A program made the translations under genes and the position numbers. DNA of 64,000 nt from Zonotrichia leucophrys gambelii (taxonomy: Eukaryota; Chordata; Aves; Passeriformes; Passerellidae), in NCBI RefSeq assembly GCF_028769735.1, contig NC_088200.1, forward strand, positions 72,941,394 to 73,005,393, in the 5' to 3' direction. Below the pieces are notes generated by a model that saw nothing but the letters and a program-made list of their open reading frames with translations, did not search any database and was not told the origin of the DNA. Shown here piece after piece: positions 11,199 through 23,700 of the stretch (the stretch's first letter is position 1; each line of letters begins with the position of its first letter).

Positions 11199-12966
11199 AG
11201 GCTAGATCTCCTGACAAGCAACACAGAGTAGTTTGCAAGTCCTTACCATTTTTTTTCCTGTCCTCTATCCAGAAATTGGGTAGAATAAACCAGAATCTCA
11301 CCCTCCCTGTCAGCCACTCTCAGTGATTGCTATTTTTGGTCTGACAGCACAGAAGGTGACTCTCTTGCTCCATTTAGGGAGCAATCCAGAGCTGAATCCT
11401 CCAGCCAACAAAGCCAAGCTGTCAAAGGCAGCCTGGGCCCCATCTGGGTTGATCTGGACACCACTGGACACATCATTGCGGTTTTTGTGGAGGGGAAGGG
11501 GGAATAGAAGGCTTGGTTAGGCTTTCTAAAGTAATTAACTTTATTTTGATACCCCTCTTCACTTCCTGTCTTGGAATGAGAATGGAAAGAAAACTTATTG
11601 AAAAAAAATAAGAAATTTCTCTGAGGTGAGTTGCCACAAGAGAAAGGCTGCTGGTCCTACTGTTATTTCAGGCTTAAATGGTGAGGAGGGAAAGATGCAG
11701 TTCTGTTTTTTTCCACATGCAGTTCAGGTTTTCTACCTAATCAGCACAAAATGCGAATGTATCCAAGAGAACACTGGAAAAAAACAACACTTGAGCATCA
11801 CTAAATTCAGTGGTGTCAAAGATCAAGAGCTATCAGCCCAGCATTCCACAGATGTGAACTAAGAGTTAGAGATTATTCAATTTCTAATTGACCTGCTGGT
11901 TCTGTTAAAATGCCTTAGCTCCCAGTAGAAAACCAAGGGACTTGCACTGAGAATCACTGTGATTACATCAGCCTCACAGCGAAATGAAAAGTATCAGCAT
12001 TTTGGGGACAGAGATCAATTATACAGAGATGAAATTAGGGAAGTCACACTGAGGGCTGATGTCTGTGTCACAGAAAGTGGCACCTACAGTGCCCTGACCT
12101 CACACAGGGCAGCAGCAGCATCTGTTTGACTAAAAAACTCAGCTGGCACTGTGATCTTGCCTCATTTTTAACGTCAGGCCACCACTGCTGTGACAAAGCT
12201 GTGTTTAACACTGTCTCTGTGCCTGTCCTCTGTGGTTTTCCTTCCTCCTTAAAGCATATTAAAAGAATTTTCTTCTCTAATATATATGGGACAGAGCTTG
12301 CCTGTGTAGAGATGACAAACCACCTTTGGTTCTCCAGAACAGAACTTTGCTCTGGCTAGTCTGCTACCAAAACAGTGGTTTATTTTCTTATCAAGGTCTA
12401 TAAGGAAATAGATCTTTCATCTTCCCCCTGCATATTGTGGGCCCTCAGTAACCCCTGCACCATTTATTCTCCACTCTTCATCCTCAGAGCCTCAAGTTAA
12501 GGCTTGGGTGCCCTAAAATACAGCCCTTGCTGCTGCCTGGAGAGCAGAGAACCTCCAGTGTTGCCTTATCACCCTGAAATCAGTCTGCACATCAGGCAAT
12601 GGGGGGAGAATAAAACAAGTTTTAACCCGCTACAGGACAAAATTAAGAAACTAATACTAGATTTGGAGAATGGATAGGAGACAAAACCATAACACACTTT
12701 TTTATCTGCTTGGACCCGTTCCCAGCCTTCTCTTGGCATTCCTTGGGGAAGTGCTGGTGAAACACATTTGCAGTTCGTTAGCACTGGGGACCTGGTTCCT
12801 CATGCTGGAGCTGTTCACCTGGGGCAAAACCTCCTCTGCAGACGCATCTCCCTCCTCCTGCACCCCACTCAGTAACAAGCAGCTCCCACAGCCCAGATCT
12901 CTTGCTTTGCTGTTGATAATTGCTGCCCCGAGATGTGCAGGGTGTCTCTGCTTCAGTCCAAGCAAC
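11199..12966. other. unique sequence, nothing recognised
   Basis: Single-copy DNA with short frames on both strands (11323-11520, 11626-11862, 12126-12359, 12569-12969). No recognisable protein domains or repeat families. Confidence 0.55.
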
Positions 12967-13509
12967 TGAAGAACGAGTCTGGACTCTTCACTTTTAGGTC
13001 TTGAGGTTGTTTATTAATTCTCATCTGTAAAATTTTCTTTCTGCCCAGCCGAGATCTGCTCAGCAGGGCAGCCACAGGCACTCTTTGTGTTGTCTTTTTT
13101 GTACTACAAACTACATATAATATATTTACACTTAATTCCCAATACCCATCACCCATGTTAGACAGTGAACTTTTACTCCAAACCAATCCCAAAGTGCCAA
13201 CATCACTGCAGAAAATGGAGAACAAGAAGAAGAAGGAAGAAGGACTAGACATGCCCAAGTTCCGCCATCTTGTCCCCATAACCCCCATACCAAAAATCCT
13301 AAAACCTACATTTTCACCCTGTGATAATTTTGTTATTACACCATTCAAACCTCTGTGACTTTCATGTCCTCATACAAAGCTGGTAACTTGTTCCAGGGGT
13401 CAAAATCAAGTCCCCAGGTGTTCTGGGCTGTGTGCCAGAGTCTCTGAGCCTCCTGGTGGGTTCCTCATCAACTCTGGACACCCAGAGGGATGCACTGAGT
13501 TCCAACACA
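12967..13509 (-). mobile_element. LTR of an endogenous retrovirus-like element (minus orientation)
   Basis: Read on the minus strand, the block begins TGTGTTGGAACTCAGTGC at 13509 and ends ...TCGTTCTTCA at 12967, giving TG...CA ends and about 543 bp. An AATAAA signal lies near the 3' end (complement of TTTATT near 13010), about 45 bases before the terminus, as expected for R/U5. The AAGATGGCGG stretch in its middle matches from memory an LTR common in songbird genomes. No internal retroviral coding sequence adjoins it. A clear target duplication was not found at these edges, so the ends may be off by several bases. The 131-aa minus frame across it is incidental. Confidence 0.6.
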
Positions 13510-14958
13510 GACCCTGCCTTACTGGCTTATTTTGGGTAACAGCTCAGTGAGAGGGGCGCTGAAGGAAATTCTCATGCCGTGTTTTTGCCCGTGGAATGCA
13601 GTTTCATGCTGGGTGGCCAGGGCTGCTGCCACCCTGGCAGCCAGCAGACGAGCCAGGCACAGGCTGCAGACAAGTTTCTGTCTGGCAGAGCTGCAGCACA
13701 ACAGGAGCTGAAACGCATCCCAGTTGGCACGTGGCGTTTTCCACAGCCTGTGGCTCTGAAACTGCTCCAGCAGCGACACTGAACCCACTGGTTCTGTGAG
13801 GAGCTGTGGTAAGAGCAACCTGACCCTTGGTGCTCTTGATTTGCCTCTGTCTAGTCACGTAACAAAGCAGGTTAATTATGCTGGCTCCCCTTTGCAGTGG
13901 GGAAAACACAATTACCTTGTCCTGGAGCATCCATGAGTGAGACCCTGTCTTGTCTCCTGTCACTTCAAGACTGGTTTGAAAGGTTTCACAGAACCTCTGG
14001 AGCTATGTGCAGCTGAAAATGTTTATTTTAAACACTGCCTTCCTCTGAAAGGTCCTGATATTCAAAAAAATCAATAAATGATGGAGACAAAGCTGTTTGG
14101 CAAGAGAAAAATGCAGCCTCTGGCTCCAGCGCATCTCCCCAAGGTCCAGGTGAGCTTGCAATGAGACATTTGGAGATATAAACCATCTCTTAATCTTTCT
14201 GCCAGTGTTTCAGCAGATTTGGTTGTGACCAGGGAAAGGAAGTGACCATCGCTTGCTGCTGGGGAGATCCTCAGGGTCCCCTGAGAAGTGGCTGGGCTCC
14301 AGTGCACGCCAGCAAGTTATCCTCTGCAAATTATCATTGCAAGCTTTGTTGTATGACCAATGAAATAATTTATATCCTCTGTAAGCTTGCAACCACCTTT
14401 TTAAAAGGAGCAACACAACTCTTGAGAAGGTCTTTTTACAGAAAGATGCTATGCCACTCTTTGGAGATGGGTCCATACTTTCAAAGTGCTTACAAAAGAA
14501 ACCTCCAAACTCTACTTCTAGAAGGATAAGGTGCCTGGGAATCAGCTTTCAAAAGAAATAAGTCACATCTGGAAGAAAATAAAAAAAATAGCCCACAAAA
14601 CATGAATAAGCATAACAATTTTTCTTTTTTTCCTTTTGTTTTGTCAATTAATGCAACACAGTGCTGGCAAAAGCTCTCTGCCCAAGGCCTGCCCTTCCAA
14701 GTTAGTCCATACAATTCCAGTGAAATCATCTGCTTTGATTACTAGTGCTGCAGGGATGTGTTTGTTACCACACCACCAGGTTGGGGAAGCACAGGTGTAA
14801 CTCCCTCCCACTCTGGGACAGAATGCAGGAAAGAGTCTGGAAATGGCAGGGTATGCAGCTGGAGACCATAGGGAATTTTTTTACTACTCCCCATCCTTGA
14901 AAAATATGTGCTGTTGATTTGGATTTTTAACTCCTGGGATGTTCCAGCTGAGGCTTTC
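13510..14958. other. unique sequence, nothing recognised
   Basis: Overlapping frames on both strands at 13519-13963 and 14071-14529 reflect GC-richer sequence rather than a gene; no domain is recognisable. No repeat family was identified. Confidence 0.5.
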
Positions 14959-15322
14959 TAGAAAAAAAAACCAAAAACCAAAACAAACAAAAAAAACCCC
15001 CAAAACCACCACAAAACAAAAACAACACCAACAAAAAACCACCAAACCCAAAAAAACCAAATCCCCCCCCAAAAAAACCAACAAAAAATCCCCACCAAAG
15101 AAAAAACAACACCAAAAAACCCCAAACAAACAAAACACCCCCAAATAACCCAAAAGACCAAAAAACCAACAAAAAAGGCCGCAAAAAAATCCCCAACACC
15201 AAAGAAATAAAAATAAAACAAAAAAAAACCAAAACAAAAAAAAACACAAAAAAACCCAACACCAAAAATACCCAAACAAACAAAAAACCCACAAAAAAAA
15301 CCCCACCCACCCCCCAAAAAAT
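14959..15322. repeat. long A/C-only tract
   Basis: About 360 bases made almost only of A and C, with many CCCC to CCCCCCC runs and only scattered G or T. The complementary strand is G/T-only, with TTTTGGGG-like segments. Open frames of 127-163 aa on the minus strand are Phe/Gly/Leu/Trp/Val translations of this tract and are not genes. Confidence 0.95.
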
Positions 15323-17295
15323 AGAAGATATCTGTGCAAATATATAAGGAAAGATCCACCAGGCAAGTTAGGCAAACAGATTTATTGGCTTTTTTCCTTA
15401 CTCTGGATTTGTAGGAGTTCCCAGGTTGGCACTTTTTAGTATCTCAGTAATCACTGTTAATACTGGGGCAGTGAACAGCAGTGCCTGGCTGTTGGGATCT
15501 GAGATATGGGGACCTATTTATGCTGAGGCCTGATGCACCTTCTCCACTTACTAATTAAACAAAAATATAGATCTTTACTATTTCAGAAAAATGGGTTTAG
15601 ATGTCAGATGAAATCTTATGCAGTTGCTTTTCCTTGGCTGCACTGAGAAGCAGGACTTTGTGCTCTAAAGGACAGTAGTCCCTCACAGTATAGATGGAGA
15701 ACTGAAGAGGCTGGCAGCATTTGTCTTGCATCACAAAACCATTTTTTTTAGCGGGCCACCAAAGTTTTCTCTCTTTCCAGGGTGTTAGAAAGTGGTCATG
15801 CAAGGGAATGCTGCTCCACATCATTGCTGTGATATCAATTCTACCCCCAGCTCCTTCAAATAGAAAATTTTCCACATTTCAGTAATAAATATTACATTTC
15901 TTACCATTTTTTTGGTCTTTTGAGATGCCTTCACCTAGCTTCTTCCTCTTGCTGGATGACCTTAGTGTCATGAAGCAACCAGTGGAGTTTAGTGAATGAT
16001 GCCTGCTATGGAACAACATTTCTGACCAGATTTCTTTCTCCTACATTCCTGTTTCCCTGCCCTGACAACAGGAACTTTGGTCGTTTGTTGGAAATATCTG
16101 GAGCCGGACTTGGCACATCACTTTACCCCTTCTTATCTCCTTTCAACATAAACGTTGAACATACAGCGTTTTTGTGAGGGTGGTCAGATCTTGCTTTTGT
16201 GCATTTTGAAACAAAGCACTTAAAAAATGAGTCCACCAGATCCTTGAAAGGTTATCAGATATGAGATGGAAGGCATCATACAAGTGATAAGGCTGTTAAG
16301 ATACTTTAAAAATGTGGGAAGAAGGTAGTAACACCCAATTGCCACTGCAAACTTCACTTTCTCTCTCAGATATCACAGTTTTAGTCCTTTATGAAAAAGA
16401 GAATGCTAGTGGCCTTAGAGAGAAAAACACATTTTCTTGTAGAGCACCAGTCTATGTTTTTACAAGATGCGAGTGTGATCTGAAAGCATACTTCAGACAC
16501 AAAATTCTTTTTTTAATCCAAGGATCCTGAGTGCAGTTTTGAGCCTGTCACCCTTAGTGCAGAAGACACAAATGTCTTTTCTTGCATCAGCACTCCAATC
16601 TGCACCACACTCCTCAGAAAAAGCAAAAGAGAACGAATCCTCCCAGCCCTGCTCACACTGCTTTGGACAGCACATCTTTCTTCCATTCCACTGCTGAGAG
16701 ACAGGGTTTATTGTGACAGCAACACTGTTTATCTTACCAGGATTATGCTGAAGCAAGTTTAATTGTGTTAGCGTTAAAACATATCAGCGCTGGGAGTGAC
16801 GCAATGTGTTTAGCATCAATATAGAGGTTGCTATGTTTTGTGCTTTCAGCTGGAACTGGGGCAGCAACCGGACACTGGGACATATGGAACACATTTTGGG
16901 TTTTATGTTCACGTCTCTCAAGGAGGATTTAGAGCACTTGCAAAGATTCTTTATGTGCTGCGCAGCGGGCAGCGACAGTTTGTGTGTAGCTGATCGATGT
17001 TCCCTCCCCCTTCTCCTGAATATGAGAATTTGGGAATTCTTCAGAGGCTTGACAGCTAGTCCTAGCTTATAAACATTGTTCCATATCTGAGTTATAAGAG
17101 TGGCATGATGTATTCTGCCCCTCATTTGTGACTGTGGATGGGTGTTAGACACACTGGGGTGAAACCGTGTGAAGAATCTGGATTTTACATCTGCCTCCTC
17201 AGGACTCCTTGATTAGCTACAGCCTTCGCTGCTGAAGGGCTGCAAGCTCCAGAAGGCCAAACCTCCTTCTCACTTCCTCTTTTTGCCATGCTTAG
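15323..17295. other. unique sequence, nothing firmly recognised
   Basis: Single-copy DNA. A polypyrimidine-AG acceptor-like site (TTTCTCTCTCAG) near 16360-16371 precedes an open frame to 16530, but no family is recognisable and no donor was found. Confidence 0.45.
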
Positions 17296-17394
17296 AAAAC
17301 CCCAAAGCTTTATTGGCCCTCCTGACTGATCTGTGCATCGTTTTTGATGAACCAGAAGATATGAGGTGTCCAATTCCTGATGATTTGCACCAAG
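17296..17394 (+). other. candidate coding exon, 33 codons (unassigned)
   Basis: A 99-bp segment lies between an acceptor-like TTTTTGCCATGCTTAG (ending 17295) and a good donor CAAG/GTGAGC (17391-17400). Read with one base supplied by an upstream exon, it is open throughout and ends with one base of a split codon, so it would be a symmetric phase 1-1 exon. The peptide contains ALLALLTDLCIVFDEPED and is not recognised. A frame on the opposite strand is also open here, which weakens the case. It may be a chance combination of splice-like sites. Confidence 0.18.
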
Positions 17395-18240
17395 GTGAGC
17401 CCTCACTTCCTGTCCTGGCATTTGGAAACCTCCTGCTTTATTTATGCCACCTTTTGGGTATTTTTTGTTGGTGTTTTTTTTTTTTTTTTGTGAGCTCCAG
17501 TCTAATTTTCATCATTATTTAAAATAATTACTCTTATTTGCAAATTAATACACTTACAAACCTGAAGCAGACGCTGTGTCTGAGCCACACGTGTACAGTG
17601 GGATATGCCTCCCACACACTCACAAATTTGAAAAGGTGGGTCCCACTGGTAGTCATGGATCATTTTGAAATTACAGGTCACCAATGTCCTTCAACCTATC
17701 TCCTCCCTAGAGGCAAGACAGAAATGAAAGTCTCAAGCAGCCTGAGAGAGAAATGCTGCACTATGGACTTAAATACAAAGAGCAGGACAAGTATTGTCCA
17801 TAATGTCATGGTAGCTTTACCATCCTCTTGCAACAATGACCCTGAACTGCTGAAATTATCCTCCACTCTGCCTCCTTGAATATTAATTTTACTGAAAGGA
17901 AAGTTGTGTTCTTTGAACAAGAATAGAAGGCAACAGGGTGTGAGAGCAGGGAGGGACTGAGTGCAGCAGCAGTACTGAAGCACTGCGTTCAGTCCATCCA
18001 GAGGGCAATGGTTCAGCCTACTCCATTGTCATCTCTACACACACACTGAAAACTTTTCTGGGCTGTACGTCTTACTCTGGTGCTAGTTACTTCACTCAGC
18101 TTTGGGGAATGTTAATGAAATACTATGGAGCTATAAGAAGTCAGACACATATGTTCTCCTTCTGTTTCATTTTGGGAGTTTTTTGTGCTTTTAACTCAAA
18201 GAAGCTGTGAGCATCCAGTTTTCCTTCAAGTGAAGGCTCA
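17395..18240. other. unique sequence, nothing recognised
   Basis: Contains a short T run (17477-17490). Frames at 17538-17879 (plus) and 17696-17983 (minus) overlap each other and have no recognisable content. Confidence 0.5.
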
Positions 18241-19477
18241 CACAACCTGGTCTCATCTCCTTCCAGGGATGGGGCATCTACAGCTTCTCTGTTGTGGTGC
18301 TCCCTGATCCTCACAGTAAAGAATTTCTTTCTATTATGGAGCCTAAATCTACTCTCAGTTGAAAGCCATGACCCCTTGTTCTATCACTACATACCCTCAT
18401 GAAAAGCCCCTCACCAGCTCTCTTGTAAGACTCCTTAAGCTACTGGAAGGTGCTGTCCTGTAGCTCCTTGGGTCCTCCACATTTTCCTTTTTTAAAAAAT
18501 GGGGGGTTTTCTCCCCCTTTTCCGGTTGGTGAGAGCATCACCAGTCTGGCATGGTTTCTCAAATATCATGGATGGTGGCTTAACTCTTTCACCTGATGGT
18601 TTCCTGGGAACCTGTGAACACATCTCACCAGTTCCAATGGACTTGCAATCATCCTCATGTTCCTTAAGTGCTATCAAACCTGATCTTTTCCCACAGGCTC
18701 TTCATCCTCCCAGTGCTGCCTTTGAGTTCTGAGACTCAGGTGATGTGATTGGAACATTTCCTGGTGAAAATGGATTAAAAAAGTCATTGAGTACCTCAGG
18801 CTTTTCCATGTCGCAGACAACTAGTTCTCCTTTTTTATCTGATGAGGGCCCAAATTTTCCCAAGTCTTCCCTTTTTCACTGATAAAAGCTTTTCTTGTTG
18901 CCCTTGAAGTCCTTGGGCAGCTTTCCCAACCTGACCCCTGGCTTTTCAAATAACCTTTCTGTGTCCCTCCCAAGCTACCTGTCCTTGTTTCCACCCTCTG
19001 CAGACTTCATTTTTGTGTTTCAGTTTGTCCAGACCTCCTTGCTCATCCACACAGGTCTCCCGGGATTTTTGCCTGCCTTCCTCTTTGGTTCAGGCATTGC
19101 TTCTGAGCTCAGAGCAGATCCTTGAGTATCTACCTGTTTTCTTGGGCTGGTCTTCCCTGCAGAGGGATTTATCCCATGGGACTGTACCAAACAGATGCCT
19201 GAAGAGGCCAAAAGCTGCTCTCCTGAAGTCCAGGGCAGTGAGTTTGCTGCAGACCCTCTGCCCTGCCTTAATTTGAATTTGGCTGGAATTTGAAGTCCAG
19301 CCTTTTACAGAATCATAGAATTTCATTATGACTGCAGCAAATTCTTCTCTTGAGCTTGACATTTCCCACTGCCCTCACGGTCACCAAGGCCCAGCACAAC
19401 AGCTCTCCTCATTTCCTCTGTGGAAAGGAGGAGAGGGAAATTGTGGAAAAGGTAGAGACGGAAATTGTCATCAGCTC
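18241..19477 (-). mobile_element. CR1 LINE fragment, 3' part with ORF2 remnants, internally deleted
   Basis: In minus orientation this is a degraded CR1 non-LTR retrotransposon. The left end (18241-18460) is the familiar CR1 3' portion, with CCAGGGATGGGGCATCTAC, CTCACAGTAAAGAATTTCTT and CCCCTTGTTCTATCACTAC on the plus strand. Near 18460 it jumps to the reverse transcriptase region. There the minus-strand peptide includes a MIFEKPCQTGDALTN segment, like the CR1 IIFEKSW..GEVP motif, so an estimated 1 kb of RT is missing. Further along are a KNPGRPVWM segment near 19060 and more ORF2 sequence to 19477, where an LTR interrupts it. Stops and frameshifts are frequent, so no function remains. Identification is by remembered consensus. 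Confidence 0.9.
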
Positions 19478-20118
19478 TGTCCTGGCTGAGGGCACATTTG
19501 GGACAGAAGCCCCAAATGGGCTCCTCTAGGAAAGCAGAATCAAGCGGCCTGTCTCCCAACCAGGCTGGGGAAAACACCTCCTTGGAGAAGAATAGAAAAA
19601 ACTGTTTATTAAGCAATAAAACCTAAACAATATTAAACAATGAGACCTCTTGCCTCTCCAAAAGAGAGACAAACTCAGAAAGTCTCCTCTGTGGGCTGTA
19701 GCTCAACTCACTCAGTCTCCTGTCAGTCTCAGGGGTGCTGGAAATGCCGCGGCCCAGGCCCAGCCCGGTGGGCCTCAGTGTGAGCTGCCAGTGCTGCCCT
19801 GGGTGTTCGGGCCAGAGCAGGTCTGAACAGGTCCAAAGAAAAGGGGAAATAAACCCCACGGTCCAGGGAACTTCTTTGCCTCAGCTAGCTAAACTAACTA
19901 AAAGCAAAGGAGAGCCCTGTCCCGCTGTCTGTGCATCTACAGACATCACAGTGCAGGAGCAGGAATGTGCAGGGGTGAGTGTAGTTTCTGAAAACAAACT
20001 GGGCTTCTCCTCTCCCCCCTTCACTCTTGGAACAAGGCTTAAAGGTGCAAAACTCATTATTCAGCAAAACCAGAACAGATGTCTGGGGATACAAGCATGA
20101 CATAGTCAAGCCAGGACA
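19478..20118 (-). mobile_element. solo LTR nested inside CR1
   Basis: The 641-bp block has perfect 10-bp inverted ends, TGTCCTGGCT at 19478-19487 and AGCCAGGACA at 20109-20118. It interrupts CR1 sequence that resumes at 20119 with CATTCCAGG. On the minus strand AATAAA signals lie near 19600-19615, so the LTR is read on minus with about 130 bp of R/U5 after them. The flanking pentamers AGCTC and AAAAC differ at three positions. Both could derive from the AACGC found at this point in the CR1 consensus, that is, a worn 5-bp target duplication. There is no internal retroviral sequence. It must be younger than the CR1 copy it splits. Confidence 0.85.
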
Positions 20119-20700
20119 AAAACATTCCAGGAATCTCCTGGTTAATTTTTGTCCTATTCTGTTGCCCATCCAACAGACACCAGAGTGGTTGGAGCTCCCC
20201 ATGAACATGAGGCTCCTGATTTTTGTCCAGAGTGACCTCATCTGCTGGTTGCTGGTGGGGGGGCCTGTGGCAGGACCCCGCCTGTCCCTCACCCTCCTTC
20301 AATCCTGACCCTGATCAGCTCTGGCTTGGTTCCTCATCCATCCCTGGTCCAGCTGGTCACTGGCACAGAGGTAGACACCCCCTCCTGGTCCCTGTCCTTC
20401 CTGAAGATCACTTTTCCTTCCTTATCCATCAATCCAGCCATATGATGCTGATCACAGCCAGTGATCAGTTTCTCCAGTTCTCTTCCCTGTGCTGTGTCTG
20501 TTTACACGGAGACATTTTAATTTAGCTCCCCATGAAGTGATTTGCTGTCTGCACTGGCTGGAATTCCTTTGTGCTGCTCTTCAGGTGCTCTCATGCAATA
20601 CCTCTCCAGTCTCTAGACACACCAAACTGACACAAGTCTGTTTGATTTAGGTTCCCCTCTCCCAACAATCTTAATTTAAAGCCATTTTCTCCAGCTTGGC
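20119..20700 (-). mobile_element. CR1 LINE fragment, 5' part with endonuclease remnant
   Basis: This continues the same CR1 copy beyond the nested LTR. On the minus strand a peptide segment SCHRPPHQQPADEV resembles the CR1 endonuclease VCYRPP motif. On the plus strand CCAACAGACACCAGAGTGG, GACACCCCCTCCTGGTC and GGAATTCCTTTGTGCTGCTC match CR1 in consensus order. Similarity continues to about 20690 (GTTCCCCTCTCCCAACAATC). The right edge is approximate. ORF2 is frameshifted and interrupted. Confidence 0.85.
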
Positions 20701-23700
20701 ATCTTAATATTTCCCTCTGGCATTTCCCTCCATGCAGGAAAAGCCTCCACTCTCAAGGGCTTTTTTAGGAAACACGTGGCTAAAGTAGGGAAAGAGAGAA
20801 ATTTAGGATTTAAGGATAACAAACTGTCTTTATGTCCCTTATAGAAGGGGTAGAAAATCAAATATACACTTTAGCACAACAGCCAGTCAGAATATTTTCC
20901 CCAGCAGAAATGTACAGTTTTGGCAGCTGAAGCTTTTAAACTGGAAACATCTTATCAGAAAGCCAGAATATTTCAACAGAGAAATATTACTCATGGATTT
21001 CACAATCTATTTACCTCTTCCAATAATCCTCCCTAGCTTAGGCTGCAGGGCCAGGGTATATCATTGTCATTACTTATATCAATGTCACCCCTTTTTTTTT
21101 TCAAAGGTAGCCTTTAAAAAAAGCTTCACCATTTCTCAAATAGATTCCAAATTGCAGTGGAGTGACAAGAAGACAAGCTTTTCTTGAGTTTTATTTTAGC
21201 TGTGAAGTTCCCCTTTGTTTCACATCTCTCCTATTTTTGTCACATTCAGCTGTAGCTGGAGAAAGCCACTGAGAAAAAGCAGAAGCTGCAGACTCACCCC
21301 CAAGTCTGAAAGGTGGTGGAAGTCATTACTTCTGCTCTTATAAAAATAGTCACATAACCCCTTCCGCTCACAAATCCAGCCTGAAAGGTCAGATATTGTT
21401 TTATACTGCAGAGGAGCTTGCCCATGGACCCCCAAGTTCTGAGTCCCAGCCCTTCCCTCTCTTTTACAGATCCCTTCTCACCATTGAATGGCAAGTTCTG
21501 TAAAAGCCACAAAGTTCCAAGCTATATGTGGCATAAGGCAGCTGTTTGTCCCAAAATCCCACTGAGCTGACTACAGCAACACACAAATTACAAGCTTTAC
21601 CTAGCAGCAGATAACCCACCAAGCAATTTCTGGCTTTGGGCTATGGAAGTCAGTGGGGCTCACTCTTGCAGCTGCCTGCACTTGACTCAGTTCTATTTTT
21701 GAGCTCTCTTTTAATTTTGGGGCCCTTGGGTAAGAGTTGCCTGGGGTGAGAAAAGGCAAAGGAAAAGAGGGGGCACATTTTACTTCACCATAGCGACTTT
21801 CTCTTTACAGCTAAGCATCCAGCAACATCCTACCCAAATATCTCGTTTTTGAATTCAAAATTATGCACATAAAATGCCCTTCCTTAAACACAGAGATGGA
21901 CTGAACAGGGAGTGTGGGCTACTATATAGTTGCATACCCTTTCTTTTTTTTGTCTCTGTATTTTGTATAAAGTTATGTAAGACCCTAAATATCATTGAAA
22001 TAAGATGACAAAGGCTTCACTTTTTTTTTTTCCAGTGTTGGAAGCTGTCTAAGCAACAGAGACATCCTAGTACAAAATAGAACAGGCTGTAGACCACCAT
22101 TAGCAATCTTTGATTTTAGATTCCCATTTACCTCGTTAAAATTTTGACTCACAAGTGGAGAGTGGCCCCACACAGCCCAGCAGAGACTGGGCAGAGATCC
22201 CAGTTTGTCTGTGGATCATTCCAGTTGAGCTGATCACATCACAGCCTCCAATGCCACGCAGATTGAAACGGCTGGATCATGAAGCAGTAATGGCCAAACA
22301 CTTTTTGTTGTTATTTATGAGCCAGGAAACTCTAATATTTCCAAATATTAGACTGCGAAATCAAGAAAGGTCAAATGTCTGAATTTTACTGCTCCTCAGA
22401 CATTAATGATGGATAAATTTTGATGGAGAGACCTCTTTTAGCAAGATCAAGCACCTCTCTGTAACTAATTTTCTCTTCTTACATGTGAAAAGTTCTAAGG
22501 AGGCTCAGAACCCCTCCAGGACTTCCATCACACTTGCTTCTGGCACGAAAGCCTTCCTGACCCACCTGAGGAGCTGAAAGTACACCCCAATCTTACATTA
22601 CTCAGCCTCCTGTTTGGATTTTTGCACCCTGAGTTTCGTGGGGCTCAAAAAGACAAAGAGGCAGCAAAGGGAAAGCATTTCTGTGGCTGAGTGTGGCTTT
22701 TGCTCCAAAAATACACCAAGCAGCTGGATGCCACAGGCATGTAAATGAGCAAGGGCTCAGTTTGCATTTGAGCATTGAGAAATACACTTGATGCAATTTC
22801 ACCTGTCACCGAGACACAGCTGTCCCCAGGAACGAAGTCTAGCAAGGCAATAATTTGTGTATTGGAATGACAAACTCTTCTTGTGTGCAGTACAACTCTG
22901 GGAAGGCCAAGCCAATCTGGCAGGTGCTGGCATGGTTACTGCATTTTTTGGGTGCTGGCTCTTCTACCAGTGTCTTTTAATGCATTGCAGGTGTAGCTCA
23001 GGAATTTTTACTGCCCCAATCAGTCACCAAGTGGTGCTACGATGGGTTCTGACAAAAAGAAACACAAGCCATGGACAAGATGCTTCTCTTCTTTGTCGCT
23101 TGGTAATAAGAAGAACACAAAAATTATTATTTATTATTTAATTTATTTTCTTTTAACTTTTTAAATAAAATTTGTTATTTAATTTTGTATGAACAGGGCC
23201 TTGCTTTGCCACTATTTACGCCACCTTACTTCCCACAGATGTTTTAAAGGAAAAGAATGAACACTCTTCGTTGTGTGGGGACTCTCTGGCATTGAGCATT
23301 GCTACAGTTTGGGGTTTTTGGTGTCCATTATGCTACCCCCTAAGGAAATATATATGTGTATGGCATCCTGCATAAACCCAGCAGAGCTGGAGAGAGTCAA
23401 GCCGACACCACAGCAAGTCCTGTAGCAAGAACCTGCACCTGCACCAAACTGAGACGGGGCTGTTAGGCCTCACTGTGTGAGCAAAGGGTGCAGAACCTGA
23501 ACAAAATGGGGAAATCAAGTTATTTGTCTGTGGTTGCACAGACAGAGCTGCAGTAAAGCCAGATCGCTCTAGTCTGAGTTCATACTTCGATCATTTTCCC
23601 ACAGGGCCATCCTTCCCCCAGCAAACACCTTCCACAGAGCTCACACCATGCACACAAAGATATTTATCACCAGAGAGGATAATAAAACACTCACAGAAAG

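Noticed and set aside
12953..13348. 131-aa minus-strand frame
   Set aside because: It lies entirely within the non-coding LTR at 12967-13509.
14884..15375. 127-163-aa Phe/Gly/Trp/Val-rich minus-strand frames
   Set aside because: They are translations of the A/C-only tract. Apparent membrane character is a codon artefact.
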